A stretch of DNA of 64,000 nt from positions 26,644,477 through 26,708,476 of the forward strand of contig OU964918.1 of the NCBI GenBank assembly GCA_918807975.1, read 5' to 3'. The translations under genes were made by a program, and so were the position numbers. Of this stretch, positions 33,061-45,400 are shown one piece after another. How positions within the stretch are numbered: position 1 is the stretch's first letter; each line of letters opens with the position of its first letter. Under the pieces are notes generated by a model. It saw nothing but the letters and a program-made list of their open reading frames with translations. It was not told the DNA's origin and did not search any database. The stretch is from Aplidium turbinatum (taxonomy: Eukaryota; Chordata; Ascidiacea; Aplousobranchia; Polyclinidae).

Positions 33061-33287
33061 GTAGAATATATAACTTGCGTTTTGCATTGATATATTTGTT
33101 GACTTCAACAGTATCAGACTTACTTGTTTGTTTGTTTATCTTTTTCCTGCATTGCGGGAAAGCGGACTTGAGCGCTATGCATCGGTGTACGCCTTCCGAC
33201 ATACACCTGACCCGCGCTGCAGCCGACAGCAATGTCTGTTTCCGGTTGTCTACTTAACTTATGACTTCAATTTGGTACTACCAAAAT

Positions 33288-33412
33288 CGATCACTAGGTA
33301 GAGGCAATTATCGTAAAGTTTCTTGCCCAGAGAAACAAGTGCGGGTGGCTGGAGTCGAACACGCAGGCTCTCGACTGCGAGCCCAACGCGCTAACCACTC
33401 GGCCACGGCTGC
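33288..33412 (-). mobile_element. tRNA-derived SINE, second copy
   Basis: On the - strand it starts GCAGCCGTGGCCGAGTGGTT (A box), with the B box TGTTCGACTCC about 40 bases on, followed by a short unrelated body, TTCTCTGGGCAAGAAAC. The flanks CTACTAAGTA and ATCACTAGGTA may be a worn target duplication. It is a better tRNA match than the copy at 32116. Confidence 0.7.
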
Positions 33413-35110
33413 CACAGCTACTAAGTACAAACAAAATGCATACATTGTTTTGCTTAACAAACTAGACAAATAAGCAAAACAAAGCTATCGATGAACAAAC
33501 GCAACTCTTTATTATGATTGGCCTACTGAGCAACACCCATCAAGGTACGAAGGCCATTTATATAATTACATAATACAAAGTTATGTTCTTCAGTAAAGTA
33601 CGGTAGTTGCTTAGAATTTTATCCTTGCTGCGGAAGAACGTAATCTTGGTTGTAGTCAAGAATGCCACGTTGATCAAGATGACGAGCCAAGATTCCAGCT
33701 GCTACTTTTGATAACTAAATCTTTAACTACAGTAGGTGATAGAAATGGTTTGGAGAAAAAAACTTGACCTTGCTCCAAAACATTACTGAAGGTATTGAGG
33801 TTACTCTCAGTCATGCTCGTTTTCCTATTGTTTCAAGCAAATCGCCACTTGAAACTAGAGAGGGCAAACAGAAATAGCAACGTCCATGCAATGACTGCCT
33901 TGCACACTCCATGTAAACATGATGTTCCAACATCCTCACCGTGCAGAAGTGTCAATTTTCATGGTGATTTCACGGCTCTCTTTATGCCATGGCACTCTGA
34001 ACTTCTTAGCCTTGAGCCCAGAAACGGGTTTGAGTGCAATGTTTGCATACTTTAGGAGGAACCCAGGACTTATCTTGATCACCCAGCTTCATGTCAAAGT
34101 AATAATAATAATGCTTGTTTTTATATAGCGCTGTATATCTATCGCAGAATGCGTTGGTCCTCTGCGTTGCCTCATGCAACAAAATATATCGGGGTTGTTT
34201 GTACAGCATCCTACTTGTCAAAGGCATATTTTATTAGCCTATATGCCATTTATTGAGCCTATAGACCAGAAAAAACTTCTTGCAGCAAAAACTTGGCCTT
34301 AGCAAAGGCTTAGAATAAAACTTCATTTGTACAAGTATCCATTTCAGTAAGTCAACCTTTTCAATATAAAGCTGTAGTCATAAACACATGACTTTCGGGA
34401 TATTTTTCTTGTGATGTAGGCCTACTGATTCACAACTGTTTTCATTGAGTATTTATGTCTCCCTTACGTTAAACACAGTTCGTTTCAACCTTTGCTTGCG
34501 TTTAGAACTTTCGTCATAGATATCTTACATATTGATATGCAACTCAGCAATCGTGGAATCATCGCCACGCTCGACTGACTTTATGGACACAATCAACAAT
34601 CAAGGTTGCCAGCTTGGCTAGCGTATCTATGGTACTGGTAGTCAGTCAGTCAAAGGTAGGCTATTATTGTACGGTTTGGGCTTGGCGAGTGGTGGCTTTT
34701 GAGCTCTTTTGGAATATTTTGTTTGGCGTATATTTCAAGTTTTTCACAGAATAGCCTACTATGAAAAATCAAGACAATAATCTTTCTTCACGTAGGTTAT
34801 GCAACTTCTGTTTCATGATCGTTGGAACTATCATTAAAGCTTGTTGTAGGCAGTTTACAAACCTGAGATGCCGGAACAATTTTGGGACGAGAGTTTTAGG
34901 ATGAGATATAGCGATAATGCTGGGCAACTCGTTCGTTTTCCCGCTATTAGCCATGAAAGTCGAAATGTGAGACAGATGAATTGAATAATTGCAATAGCTT
35001 AAACAAGAAACGAAAGGTAAATTTTACATTCATAGCATCACAATCTGCTGCAAAGTATAAAATGTGTCCACGGGATAATTTGTGTGGGCCTACTGTAGTA
35101 GGGCTACCAT
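33413..35110. other. No recognised gene
   Basis: Includes an ATAATAATAATG plus TTTTTATATAGCGC patch near 34100 that looks like a SINE or LINE 3' tail. Nothing else could be assigned. Confidence 0.45.
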
Positions 35111-35194
35111 ATGTCCTCTTTTAGGAGGATTTCTCCTCTTTTTTCATGTCCTCTTTTAGGAGGATTTGTCCTCTTTTTTCATGTCCTCTTTTTT
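35111..35194. repeat. 35-bp tandem repeat, 2.4 copies
   Basis: The unit begins ATGTCCTCTTTTAGGAGGAT and repeats at 35111, 35146 and 35181 with one base change. Each unit contains the small palindrome CCTCTTTTAGGAGG. Confidence 0.85.
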
Positions 35195-35649
35195 GCATTG
35201 CTATCATTTTCAACAAGGTTTTATTTTGATGTGACCTTGGCGAAAGCTAAATAAGGCCAAGCAACGATACCAAAAAAGAAAAGTAGCCTATGTTTTCTGT
35301 GAGCTGTGGCAGAAGTAGGTTATCCTTGTTTAAGAAAAGTGTTTATTGACTTTGAAGTTGGCAATACATTGCTTGCTGTGGATATGGTGGATACATTTAT
35401 TTCTGTGGCAAACGAAGGAAGTGTTACTCGATGACCATGTCAGATGTATTTTTATTGTTCGACTTTTGTTTTGCCTGTTTGGATGTATAGACCGCTAATT
35501 TCATTTTTCGAGTTCACATCCTTTGATTAGATGCTTATTGCTTATGTTGTCTTACACCAAAGAATAGGTTAACGCTTTTCAGTGGTGTGTGGAAGTATCT
35601 GTCAGAGAAAAATGTTGGCATTGATGATGCTAAACTGTTCGATCTAAAC
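35195..35649. other. No recognised feature
   Basis: AT-rich DNA between a tandem repeat and a hAT MITE. No exon or repeat was recognised. Confidence 0.5.
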
Positions 35650-36394
35650 CAGTGGTTCTTAACCTGGGCACTACCGCCCCCTAGTGGGCGCTGTTAACTT
35701 TTAGAGGGGCGGAAATATTCAGAGGGCGTTATAGGGGGCGCTACATTCAAAAGGTGTAACGATATTTTCCTCACTGCAAATTTGCTTTAGTAGTTCTGCT
35801 GGGGGTACGAGAATCCACCGAGGATGAGGAGCTATATACAGTATAGAGATTGTGTTTAACAAGGGAAGTAGTGATTCTCTCTCAGAGCATTCTATGTTGG
35901 CCTATACAGCACAATGCACACCATCCGACAAGCGTGGACGTCGGATGGTGTTGTGCATGGCCTTTGTTGTTGATAATGGGCATTGTTTCCCTTTCCTTGT
36001 AGTAAGTAAATGGCATTTTGTGGTCAGCTTTTGGCAGGGACAGCGGGCAGGCAGTGCAAGCAAACCATAAGGACTGGTCATAATAATAGTCAGTCAATAA
36101 TGGTTATTAGTGTAACTCTTACTAACTACTAAAAAGCAGCAGAGATGTGCCTTAAGACTTTTTAGTTAAGAGCCTTAAGGCACATCTGTGCTGATTTTTT
36201 AGTATTAAAACTAACATCGGCTTAAACTAGTTTTTTCTTACTAACTAATAACTAATTACTACTGGCTGTAGGCTAGCCTTATAGTCTTGGAAGAAAATGT
36301 CATTAGTAGGCTACAGCCCTTATATTATGGTGGGCGCCAGACTATGGAAATCTCTGAAAAGGGGCGCTGGGGAAAAAAAGGTTAAGAACCACTG
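35650..36394. mobile_element. hAT MITE with internal hairpin
   Basis: The ends are CAGTGGTTCTTAACCTGGGC at 35650 and GGTTAAGAACCACTG ending at 36394. The exact 8-bp duplication is ATCTAAAC (35642-35649 and 36395-36402). A hairpin at about 36122-36206 (GCAGAGATGTGCCTTAAG and its inverse) lies inside. It has no transposase. Confidence 0.92.
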
Positions 36395-36677
36395 ATCTAA
36401 ACCAAAGCTAGTGCAAAGGCGTCTTAAACCTGATTCTCAGCCTTGCATTAGCTTTGTTTAAATGATGGCATATTAGAAAATGGACAGAATAGTTCAAATA
36501 TTGCAGAACTATAGATTTATTTTAATGAATTGTTAAAAATCGAGCAATTCTTCATCTGCAATAAGCTATGGCTCAAAATGCAAATGTAAAACTCATGTTT
36601 TCTGTTGAGAAAATCAAATGAACAGCAAAGTGTTCATTGACTGATGATGATGATGGCGTATGAGCGATGTTTCCAGG

Positions 36678-38609
36678 CTAGATTGGAGGGCAGGAAATCT
36701 TCAGCCACTCAGCAGTCCTGTCGTCCAGGATTCTCAGACCATGCGCACCGTGTGGAGGCCGGTTGGTTAGGCAGTGGTGGATGACATGGTCTGCGGTCTG
36801 TTCCGTGGCACCACACTCGCATTCTGATGAAGGAGCCAGGCCCCACTTGTGCATGTCCGAGCGAAAGCGGCCGACGCCAGTTCGCAGGCGGTTAAGCCTG
36901 ACCCACGCAAGCCTTGCGAGGGACATCCCTGGTGGACGGGGATCGGCGTCGGGTATGAAGTCACGGAGCGTGGAGGTGTGATTTTGCCACTCCGTGTTCC
37001 ACATGTGGTTCGTCCAGTGTGCCGCACTTAAACCAAGTTTTTCTGCGTTCTTAAGGAGTTGTTGTGCGGCAGGCACAAAGGGGCGTCTTGATTTCAACCG
37101 CTGCTTTATAGGTGGTGGTCTCTTGAGTGTTGCATGGAGGAGATGGTCGGGGTCCAAAGCGCGGCGAGCAAGAGAAATCGTGGCTCCTTTACGGCGTAGC
37201 TCAGCGGGTTGGATGCCTGCTAGGATGGGTAGACAGTCCGTTGGAGTGGGACGCAGGCATCCAGTCACAGTACGCAGTGCGTCGTTGATGGCGGTATCAA
37301 TCTGGTGGGTGTGAGAACTACGACACCAGACCGGCGCGCAGTACTCAGCGGTGGAATGAACAAGGGCTAGGGTAGCTGTACGAAGAGTTTTAGCACCAGC
37401 TCCCCAGCCGGAACCCGCCAATCGCCTCAAAAGTGCGACGCATGTAGATAGTTTTTTGCACAGTGACTTCAAGTGCCGGCGGTACGTGAGTGACCTGTCC
37501 AGGGTTATGCCGAGGTATGTAGGTTCGGCACAGTAGGGCAGGCGTTCCCCATCAATCTTGATGTTTATCTCACGCTGTGCCTCCCGGTTGTTAAGGTGGA
37601 AGGCCGCCGACACTGTCTTTGACTTGCTGAGCTGTAGCTTCCATTTCTGGAGGTACGCTGATAGTGTTTGCATGTCTTGGCTGAGGTTCCTCTCCACTGA
37701 CTGCCAGTTTCCTGCTGAGTGCAGGAGTGCCAGGTCGTCTGCGTAAGCATATTTCCTGGAGATGGTGGGGGGCAAGTCGTAGGTGTATATGTTGAACAGG
37801 AGAGGAGCCAAGACTGAGCCCTGTGGGACGCCGTTTTTAAGTCGGCGCAGTCTGCTTCGACGACCGCTACCGGTTGTGAGGGTAAAACTGCGGTTTTGCA
37901 CAAGTTCCATCATCATATGGACCATGTGTCTGTCAGGGAGCAGACGGAGTAACTTGCAGGTAAGGCCGCTATGCCATACGGTGTCATAGGCAGCCGTTAG
38001 ATCAACAAACACGGCGCCAGCCTTCTTCTTAGCCGAGAAGCTGTCCTCAATGTCTTGGGTCATAAGTGTGACCTGATCTACGGTTGATCGTCCGTGTCGG
38101 AAACCAGCTTGTTCACGGGGGAGCTGCGGATTTATTATTGGTTCGACACGGGCGTAGATGAGTCTCTCGAGGATCTTGAAGGGGATGCAGAGCAGTGAGA
38201 TTGGACGGTAACTCTTCGGGTCCCCTGGGGGCTTCTTCGGCTTAGGGACTGCAACCACAAGGGATCTTCTCCAGATTCTGGGAATTCTCAGGTGGCGCAA
38301 ACAGCAGGAAAGGAAGTCTTTTAACCAGGACTTTAAGGAGGCAGCAGCATGGAGTATCAACTCCGGGCATAGGTGGTCAGGGCCCGGGGCTTTACCTGGC
38401 TTTATGTGCTGGAGGGCGGCGGAAAATTCCTCCGGGGTGAACTCACCCGAGATGTTGTCCCCGTCTGGGGTTGTTACCCTCCAGAGGTCCGTCATTTCTT
38501 GCAAGACGGATCTATCGGATTCACGGTCTCTCGATTTGTATTTCCCGTTCTCCACAAGTTGTGAGGCGATGGAATTTGCTGAAACGGGACATTGTTGACG
38601 AGAGGCACG
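36678..38609 (-). CDS. LINE copy 2 reverse transcriptase, main part
   Basis: One open frame of more than 640 residues. SYRPISLLCIPFKILERL is fingers motif 1, EQAGFRHGRSTVDQV motif 2, VFVDLTAAYDTVW the first catalytic Asp, and YADDLALLHSAG the catalytic pair. The thumb follows, and then the Cys-rich end ECECGATEQTADHVIHHC. There are no internal stops, unlike copy 1. The N-terminal edge is cut by the BEL/Pao insertion. It would need its missing 5' part to act, so it is a dead but young copy. Confidence 0.88.
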   Translation of the reverse strand, partial: RASRQQCPVSANSIASQLVENGKYKSRDRESDRSVLQEMTDLWRVTTPDGDNISGEFTPEEFSAALQHIKPGKAPGPDHLCPELILHAAASLKSWLKDFLSCCLRHLRIPRIWRRSLVVAVPKPKKPPGDPKSYRPISLLCIPFKILERLIYARVEPIINPQLPREQAGFRHGRSTVDQVTLMTQDIEDSFSAKKKAGAVFVDLTAAYDTVWHSGLTCKLLRLLPDRHMVHMMMELVQNRSFTLTTGSGRRSRLRRLKNGVPQGSVLAPLLFNIYTYDLPPTISRKYAYADDLALLHSAGNWQSVERNLSQDMQTLSAYLQKWKLQLSKSKTVSAAFHLNNREAQREINIKIDGERLPYCAEPTYLGITLDRSLTYRRHLKSLCKKLSTCVALLRRLAGSGWGAGAKTLRTATLALVHSTAEYCAPVWCRSSHTHQIDTAINDALRTVTGCLRPTPTDCLPILAGIQPAELRRKGATISLARRALDPDHLLHATLKRPPPIKQRLKSRRPFVPAAQQLLKNAEKLGLSAAHWTNHMWNTEWQNHTSTLRDFIPDADPRPPGMSLARLAWVRLNRLRTGVGRFRSDMHKWGLAPSSECECGATEQTADHVIHHCLTNRPPHGAHGLRILDDRTAEWLKISCPPI

Positions 38610-39175
38610 TGGTCACAGCGGTAAACCATAATCTCTTCTTGGGAAAATTTTAACATAAAGTTCCCAATCCGTTCGTCTGTATATAATGACCGAAGAAACA
38701 CACACTTGAACTTCTTTTCAAACAGTGTATTCCTGTAAAATTAGCCCGAGGCTACCGAAAACGAGGGGGTGCAACGCCTACACCACTTAAACTGTCACTA
38801 CACAACAGATTACTTGGATAAAAGACGGAACCTTTGTCCAGCTAGCAAGCACTAAGCCAACAGTTAAATGTGCGGCCAACTTTCAAACAATCATTTTACG
38901 AATGACCAGAATAGATATCAATATCTCAAATTCACGTAGAAAGTAACTGTGACGCAATAAATGAAAGACAATTATGAAGTCATTCCAACAGGTGTTTAAA
39001 GCTGATGTAATATTTCCTGTTTAAACAGGCCCAAACAAGTCCTAACAAGTTTGACACAAGTCTACGAACGATGGTGCAATTTTGGCACATTTTCTAGCAA
39101 CTTCCATGACGTAATATTCAGTAGACTTGAACGGTTTTATATGACGTTTGATTTGTACAGAGATTGGCCGTAACA
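38610..39175 (-). repeat. BEL/Pao 3' LTR
   Basis: A 566-bp LTR nearly identical to 46243-46809. It is the 3' LTR because the element reads on the - strand. Confidence 0.95.
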
Positions 39176-39481
39176 TAGCGACCCCTAGTTATGACAGTCT
39201 AACATGGCATAACTAAAAAAGAATTGAAGGACAATCGTGAGCCAATGAATAAAACACACGATACACAAATTTTTTGAATCACTCACGTTTAAGTTAATAC
39301 GCAAATACAAAGGGCATGCAAAGAATGAACAGCAATAAGAATAAACACGACGATACATGAAATTGGTACCATAGGTACACGCTAAATGACGCTATATACA
39401 ATAGTTGCGATAATAACCGACTGTTCCGGGCTCAGACAAGTATCGGCCACCGCAGACAAAACCAGGCTCAAACCCTAACAC

Positions 39482-42400
39482 TTAGGTGTTCTTTACGGGG
39501 GCGAGGCACGAAATATCCCTCAACACGTAGTCTACTTTCACTTTCCCCGTACTCTCATCATAGTTGCAGACGGCAACTTTGGCTCTACGAACCACAGGCT
39601 TCCCTTTCCTAATTTGTGGAACTACCTCATGCACTCTCCCAAGTTGATACTTCCCACGTTTACCAATGTCTTGGAGAGAACCTACCACTACAAGTTGACC
39701 AGGCTCCAAATTCTCGGCCATTTTTAGCCATTTTTTCCGGCCCTGAAGACCTGGCAAGTAAAAATCGATCCATTTATTCCAAAACTGCTGAGAAAGTGAC
39801 AAATTGAACCGATAATCCCTTCTTAATTGGTCACGATCATGTGGTTGCCCAACAGCACAGTATGGGTCTAAGTATGGGGTCAAAAGTGAGGCAGGGGTGA
39901 TGACAGTAAAATCCCTAGGGTCGTCACTCAAAGGTACCAAAGGGCGTTCGTTCACGATCCGAACGGCACTGCCTGTGTACGTAAGCAGTTCAATAAAATT
40001 GGGCTTACGAATTGAAGAGTCCAAAATGTGAAAAAATGCGATTTTAAATTGTTTTACCATTGCCTCCCAGACGCCACCTTGCGCCGGAGCATACGGAGGT
40101 ATAAATTCCCAGTTTATCTCTCTCTGTCTCAGGGCGTTGTGAAATTCAGCTGATTCTATCAACTCGGGTAACTTCTTAGATGCTGCCTGAAAGGTACTTC
40201 CATTATCGGAATAGATAGCATTAACCTGCCCACGTAAATCTGTAAACCTTGTAAAGGCAAGTAAAAAATCACTCAGCGACAATGACGTGACCAGCTCAAC
40301 ATGAATAGCGCGAGATGCCATACATGTGAATAAGAGTCCCCAAGCTTTTTTGTGACTCCTACCTTCAACAAAGGTCAATGGTCCAAGATAGTCTAAGCCG
40401 CAATCAAAAAAGGGTTTCCTATGGGCAGTTGTGCGAGACAAAGGTAAATCAGACATGAGCTGCCTTATAGGCCGAGCTTTCTCAATCGCACATACACCAC
40501 AATCATTAAGATACCTCTTCACGGAAGCATTACCATTAGCGATCCAAAACTTCTGTCGCGTAGACAACAAAGTGTGCTGTACTCCACAGTGCGCATTTCG
40601 ATTATGATGCGACAGTACAACAAGCCTAGTGAAGGAGTGTTTCGAAGGCAAAACAATCGGATGCTTTGCTTCTAGAGAAATCTCGGGAGAATTACTTAAG
40701 CGCCCTTTAATGCGGATTACACCAGCATCATCTACACAAGGTCTGTACTTTTTAAGTGAACGCAATTCCTTCAAGCGTTCCTTCTCACGTTGCGAAGCGC
40801 CAACACTACCCCGCTTTATCACTTCCTCAAGTGCATCCGGCGATCGTTTGGTCATTAAATGTAACACATCGCCATACACGCTTTTCTGAACAAACTTCAC
40901 AGTTAAGTCTAAGGCTCTATCAAGATAAGAGGCGTCCAGTTTTGGCTTCATAAAGCTACGCTTTTTCGTTTTACAGCACAAAAATTCAACAAAAGCAACC
41001 AAATAAGCAATTCTCTTTTTCATAACATACAAAGAAGGTGCGGCCTCGATCAATCTGTGAAGGCCACCCTGTCCAACGTCAAGCGACCCCTCTTCGTCAC
41101 GAAGATATAGGCTATGGACAGGTACTGGAATGGGGTTTTCTACAGATGGAATTTCTTCACACTGATAGAGAAGACTAGAACCATTTAACCACAACTCTCG
41201 AAACTCTTTCTTTGTAATAAGATTTGGCCTTGTGCCAACATCAGCTGGGTTCATATCGGTAGGGCAAAAACGCCAATCCTGGGCTCCAGACAACAATAAA
41301 ATATGCTCAACTCGACGCGTAATAAACTTATTCAAACGTAAATCAGGGTTCTTAACCCACTGCAACACAGTCCGAGAATCACACCAAAAATACTTACTGC
41401 AGTCGGGCATCTTCAATGCCTCGTAGGCCTGCTTCACGAGTCTTGCTGTATTCAAAGCGGCAACAAGCTCTTTCCTAGCTATCGGCCAAGAAAACTGATT
41501 TTTTACAACAATGGTAGATTTACCCAGAACGAAAGACACACTCGGAACTCCGTTAACCAGTCTACGTAAGTAAACAACAGAAGAGAAAGCTTGATTCGAA
41601 GCATCACTAAACCCATGCAATTGATATGAAACAATATCATCCGGACTGCACACACCAGAGTTTGCAAAATACCATCTCGGTAACGAAAAATCCTTAAGCA
41701 GGTCCAAAGAGCGAAGCCACGACTCCCACTCTTTAACAAAGCTATCAGGGACCTCGGTGTCCCAATCAAACTTGTCTATCGCCAATTGCTGAAGTATAAG
41801 GCGTGCTTTTAGAAAAAATGGCGCTCCAAAGCCTAGCGGATCAAAATTTTGTCCAAGCTGACTGAGCATACTTCGGCGCGTGTGTTTAGCTAAGGGCTTT
41901 AAGGAACATGCGATACGCATCTCGTCAGACTCGGTTTGCCACACACAACCCAATGTCTTCGCTGATGGCAAAGTCATATTTTCAGTCTGAAAGTCAATGT
42001 CACGAATCAAAGGTGAAAGCATCTCATTATCCAAATTTGACAAGACAATCATAGCCTCCTTGTTAGCACTCCACTTAACAAGTTTAAACCCACGACTATC
42101 AAACAAAGCAATTGATTCATGAGTGATTTGCTGAGCTTCCTCTAAGCTATCAGCCGAAAATATAAAATCATCCATGTACATATTATTTGCAATATTACAG
42201 AGAGTCAATTCACCAGCACTGCTGGGATTCTGCTCGATCATTTTCTTTATAGCCAAGCAAGCGATATACGGGCTACTCTTTATTCCCCAAGGGTGTACAC
42301 AAAAACGAAATGGTACCATCCTACCATTTTCAAGGTCATCATCTTCAAACCACAATATACGAAACAAATCCCTTTGCGACTCAGGTAACATTATTTGAAA

Positions 42401-45400
42401 GAAGCATTTAGTCACATCAGCCATGAGACCAAATCTACCAAGCCGAAATCTAGCCAAGACATCTACCAGAGGGTTTAACAAGTCAGGACCCGAAAACATT
42501 ACATCATTAACACAAGTTCCTCGAAATTCAGACTTGCCATCGTAAACAATGCGCTTTTTTAATTGTGACGTCACAAAGTATGGTAAATACCATTCAAATC
42601 CCTTGACATTTCCTGCTTCACCCGCACGCTCAATATAGCCATTAGATTTAAGATCTTTCATGGTGTCAGTAAGGAAATCACGAAGTTCAGGTTGTTTTAA
42701 AGCCTTCTTTCTTAAAGCAGCAGCTCTATCTGACGCCAACACAAAATTGTTGGGTAGATCAATATCTTCCTTCAACGGTACAGGTATCTCAAATCGACCA
42801 TCTTTCAACTCAATATTCGGTTCGACAAGTTCTCTAGCCAAAATATCATTGCGAGACAATTCACAGGTTTCATTTTGCAAAGTCAAATCCTGAATGACTT
42901 TATTCAGGTCTGCTATTTCCATATCGCGAGACTCAATTTTACGCTGAAAGCCAGAGATGACATCCGACTCTGAAGACGTCTGCACTCTGCACACTTTAGC
43001 AACGCTTTCAACTAAGGGTGACTTACCACCACAAGCCAACCAACCGAGAGGAGTGAGCAAAGCATGCGGTTCACTACGATTGTCACCAACACGCTCTTCT
43101 TTTGCACACATCAAATAAGCGTTGTCGTTGCCAATCAGTACATCTACAGTACTACAATCATTCAAATGAAACATATTCACGTCATGAAAATGACGGAAAC
43201 CACTTAAATCTTGTTTATGGGGTAAAGTTTTAACATCGTCAGCCCAAGCTGGGTTAACCACCGAGGTTATATCACAAAACAGTTCATCAGTCTCTAACGA
43301 CTGGATGTTGAGTTTAACAAGGTCAGCACAAGTAGGTTTCTGACCAGCCAGAGTATCCATTTTAAACGACGCTTTATCATACGGTTTAAGACCAAGTTCG
43401 CACACCAAGTCACTCGAAACAAAGGTCAACTGCGAACCAGGATCATGCTGACAATACACCAACTTCGATTTGCCAGTCATTGGATTCAAAACACGAGCAG
43501 CAGTAACGCGGTTAAAGGCTGCTTTAACATTTCCAATCTTAACATTACGCACAGGAACTCTGGCACCAGCCTCATCTTTACCGACCAAATCCAGAGAATC
43601 ACGTGACGTCACATAAAAATCATGCAGAAGAAAATAGTGTTTCCTATCGTTGGTAGGTCCACACTTACGACAGTTATTTGCATGATTACAGTCTCTAACC
43701 ATATGCTGGCGCAAACAATTCAAGCATTTGCCAGCTTTCACAATGACATCTCTCCGATCTTTAGGTGTCAAGCGCAAAAATTCTTTACAATTAGACAAAA
43801 AATGATATTCAACTTGACCACGTGACGAACAACAAAAACACGCCGGTATGTCACTATGTCTGGCCACACCGCCGCGCGGTGCGCCAACAGCAGTCGAGTA
43901 CTGCGAACTCCCTGAAATCACATTATCATGGGGTTTTACCGACGTCTGCCTAACCGGACATGAAGGCAATTTTCCTTTGCCAAACTTTTTAAAATGCTGC
44001 GACTCACCAGAATCGCCCATTAGCATAATGCTAAAATCAGTCGACTTGCGCGTTTCCTCCCGTACTACAAAATCAAACAAACTCTGAAAAGTAGGTTCCT
44101 CAGTGCTACCATACTGATCACCTAAAAAGTCAAGATAATGCTGCTTAGCGTCAAACGGGAGTCGTTTAGCCAAATCCAAAACAAAACGTCCTTCTAATTT
44201 ATCACGCTGACCATAAGCTTTCGCGTAAAGCAAACACTGCGACAATTCATCTTTAAACTCTTTCAAATCACTGGAAGAGATAGAAGTAAATTTGCTACCA
44301 TAGCGATACTTTCTAATTTCTGGTTCTGCGAAAAGACCTCCACGAACTCCAAAACGTTGGGACAAGCGAGCTAACGACATTTCTATCCTGTCTTTCTCTG
44401 ACAAGCCAGGAGTGTCAGAAACCAAATTAGCAATCGTTTGTGCAGCTGTTCTAACACAAGCTGCTTGCAACAAAGTCAAACGAGTTCCCTTAAAGGGCGA
44501 AGCTGCCATCAAGGCCAAAACACGATTTTTAAAGAAGACAAATGGCATATTATTACCATCGTAACCAATCAAGGCCGCCTTATCGAAGAACGTCCTACTA
44601 TTTTGGTATTCAAAAAAGCAATCCTGCTGTTGAGAACTCGATTTAGCGGGAGAAGACAAGCTATATCCCTTAAGGGGCTGAGTGGGCTCAGTCACATGCA
44701 CAGCCCGATCACGATCCTCACACACGTTAAAATCAGGAGACGCGATACGCCTCTCACAACCACCCAAATTACGTGTAGCTGGGCGATCAAAAACTAGCGG
44801 CGCTGAAAACTGTGAAGGGAGCAAAGCATTACTGCTAATGGCGGCCCCGTGACCTGTACGCTCTGGGGGAGGAGTTCGGTTGTAATTTGCAGACCTTGGC
44901 TCTACAGCCTTCGGAAGACCCTTAGCCGCGGCCCCGAGACCTCCTGAAACAGCTGGAAAACATGTGGATTGTACAGGTCCACTTACAGATTGAACAGGCG
45001 TCTGGAAAAGGTTAGGTAAATTAAACTGCGATTGATGTTCACTTCTGGAATGCCTAGAAGAGCCCTTCCTAGAGCTACGCCGGGAGCCCAACTCAGAACG
45101 ATATTCAGCTAAAGCTACCTCCTTACGTTGTTCAGCCCTCAACTGTGCGTCTTTGAGTGCGAACTCAGCAGCTCTCGCTTCGGCTTTCGCGGCGGCCTCA
45201 GCAGCTTTCGCGGCAGCCTCAGCTCGTACGGCCTCAGCTCTCGCGATGGCCTCAGCAGCTCTTGCTTCGGCCTCAGCTTGTATCTGGAGCTCCTCTCGTC
45301 TTAACTGTAGATTAATTTGTGCAACTATCCGTGACGAGCTCTCAGACATCCTAGTGCTTACATTTGAGGCGCTATCCTCAGGATGTATGTCAGCATCCAA

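Noticed and set aside
33288-33412. Functional tRNA gene on the - strand
   Set aside because: The A and B boxes are good, but an acceptor stem cannot be closed and a non-tRNA SINE body follows.
37558-37746. Frames opposite LINE copy 2 (also at 8011-8199)
   Set aside because: They are the antisense shadows of the LINE reverse transcriptase. Their conservation simply follows the LINE.
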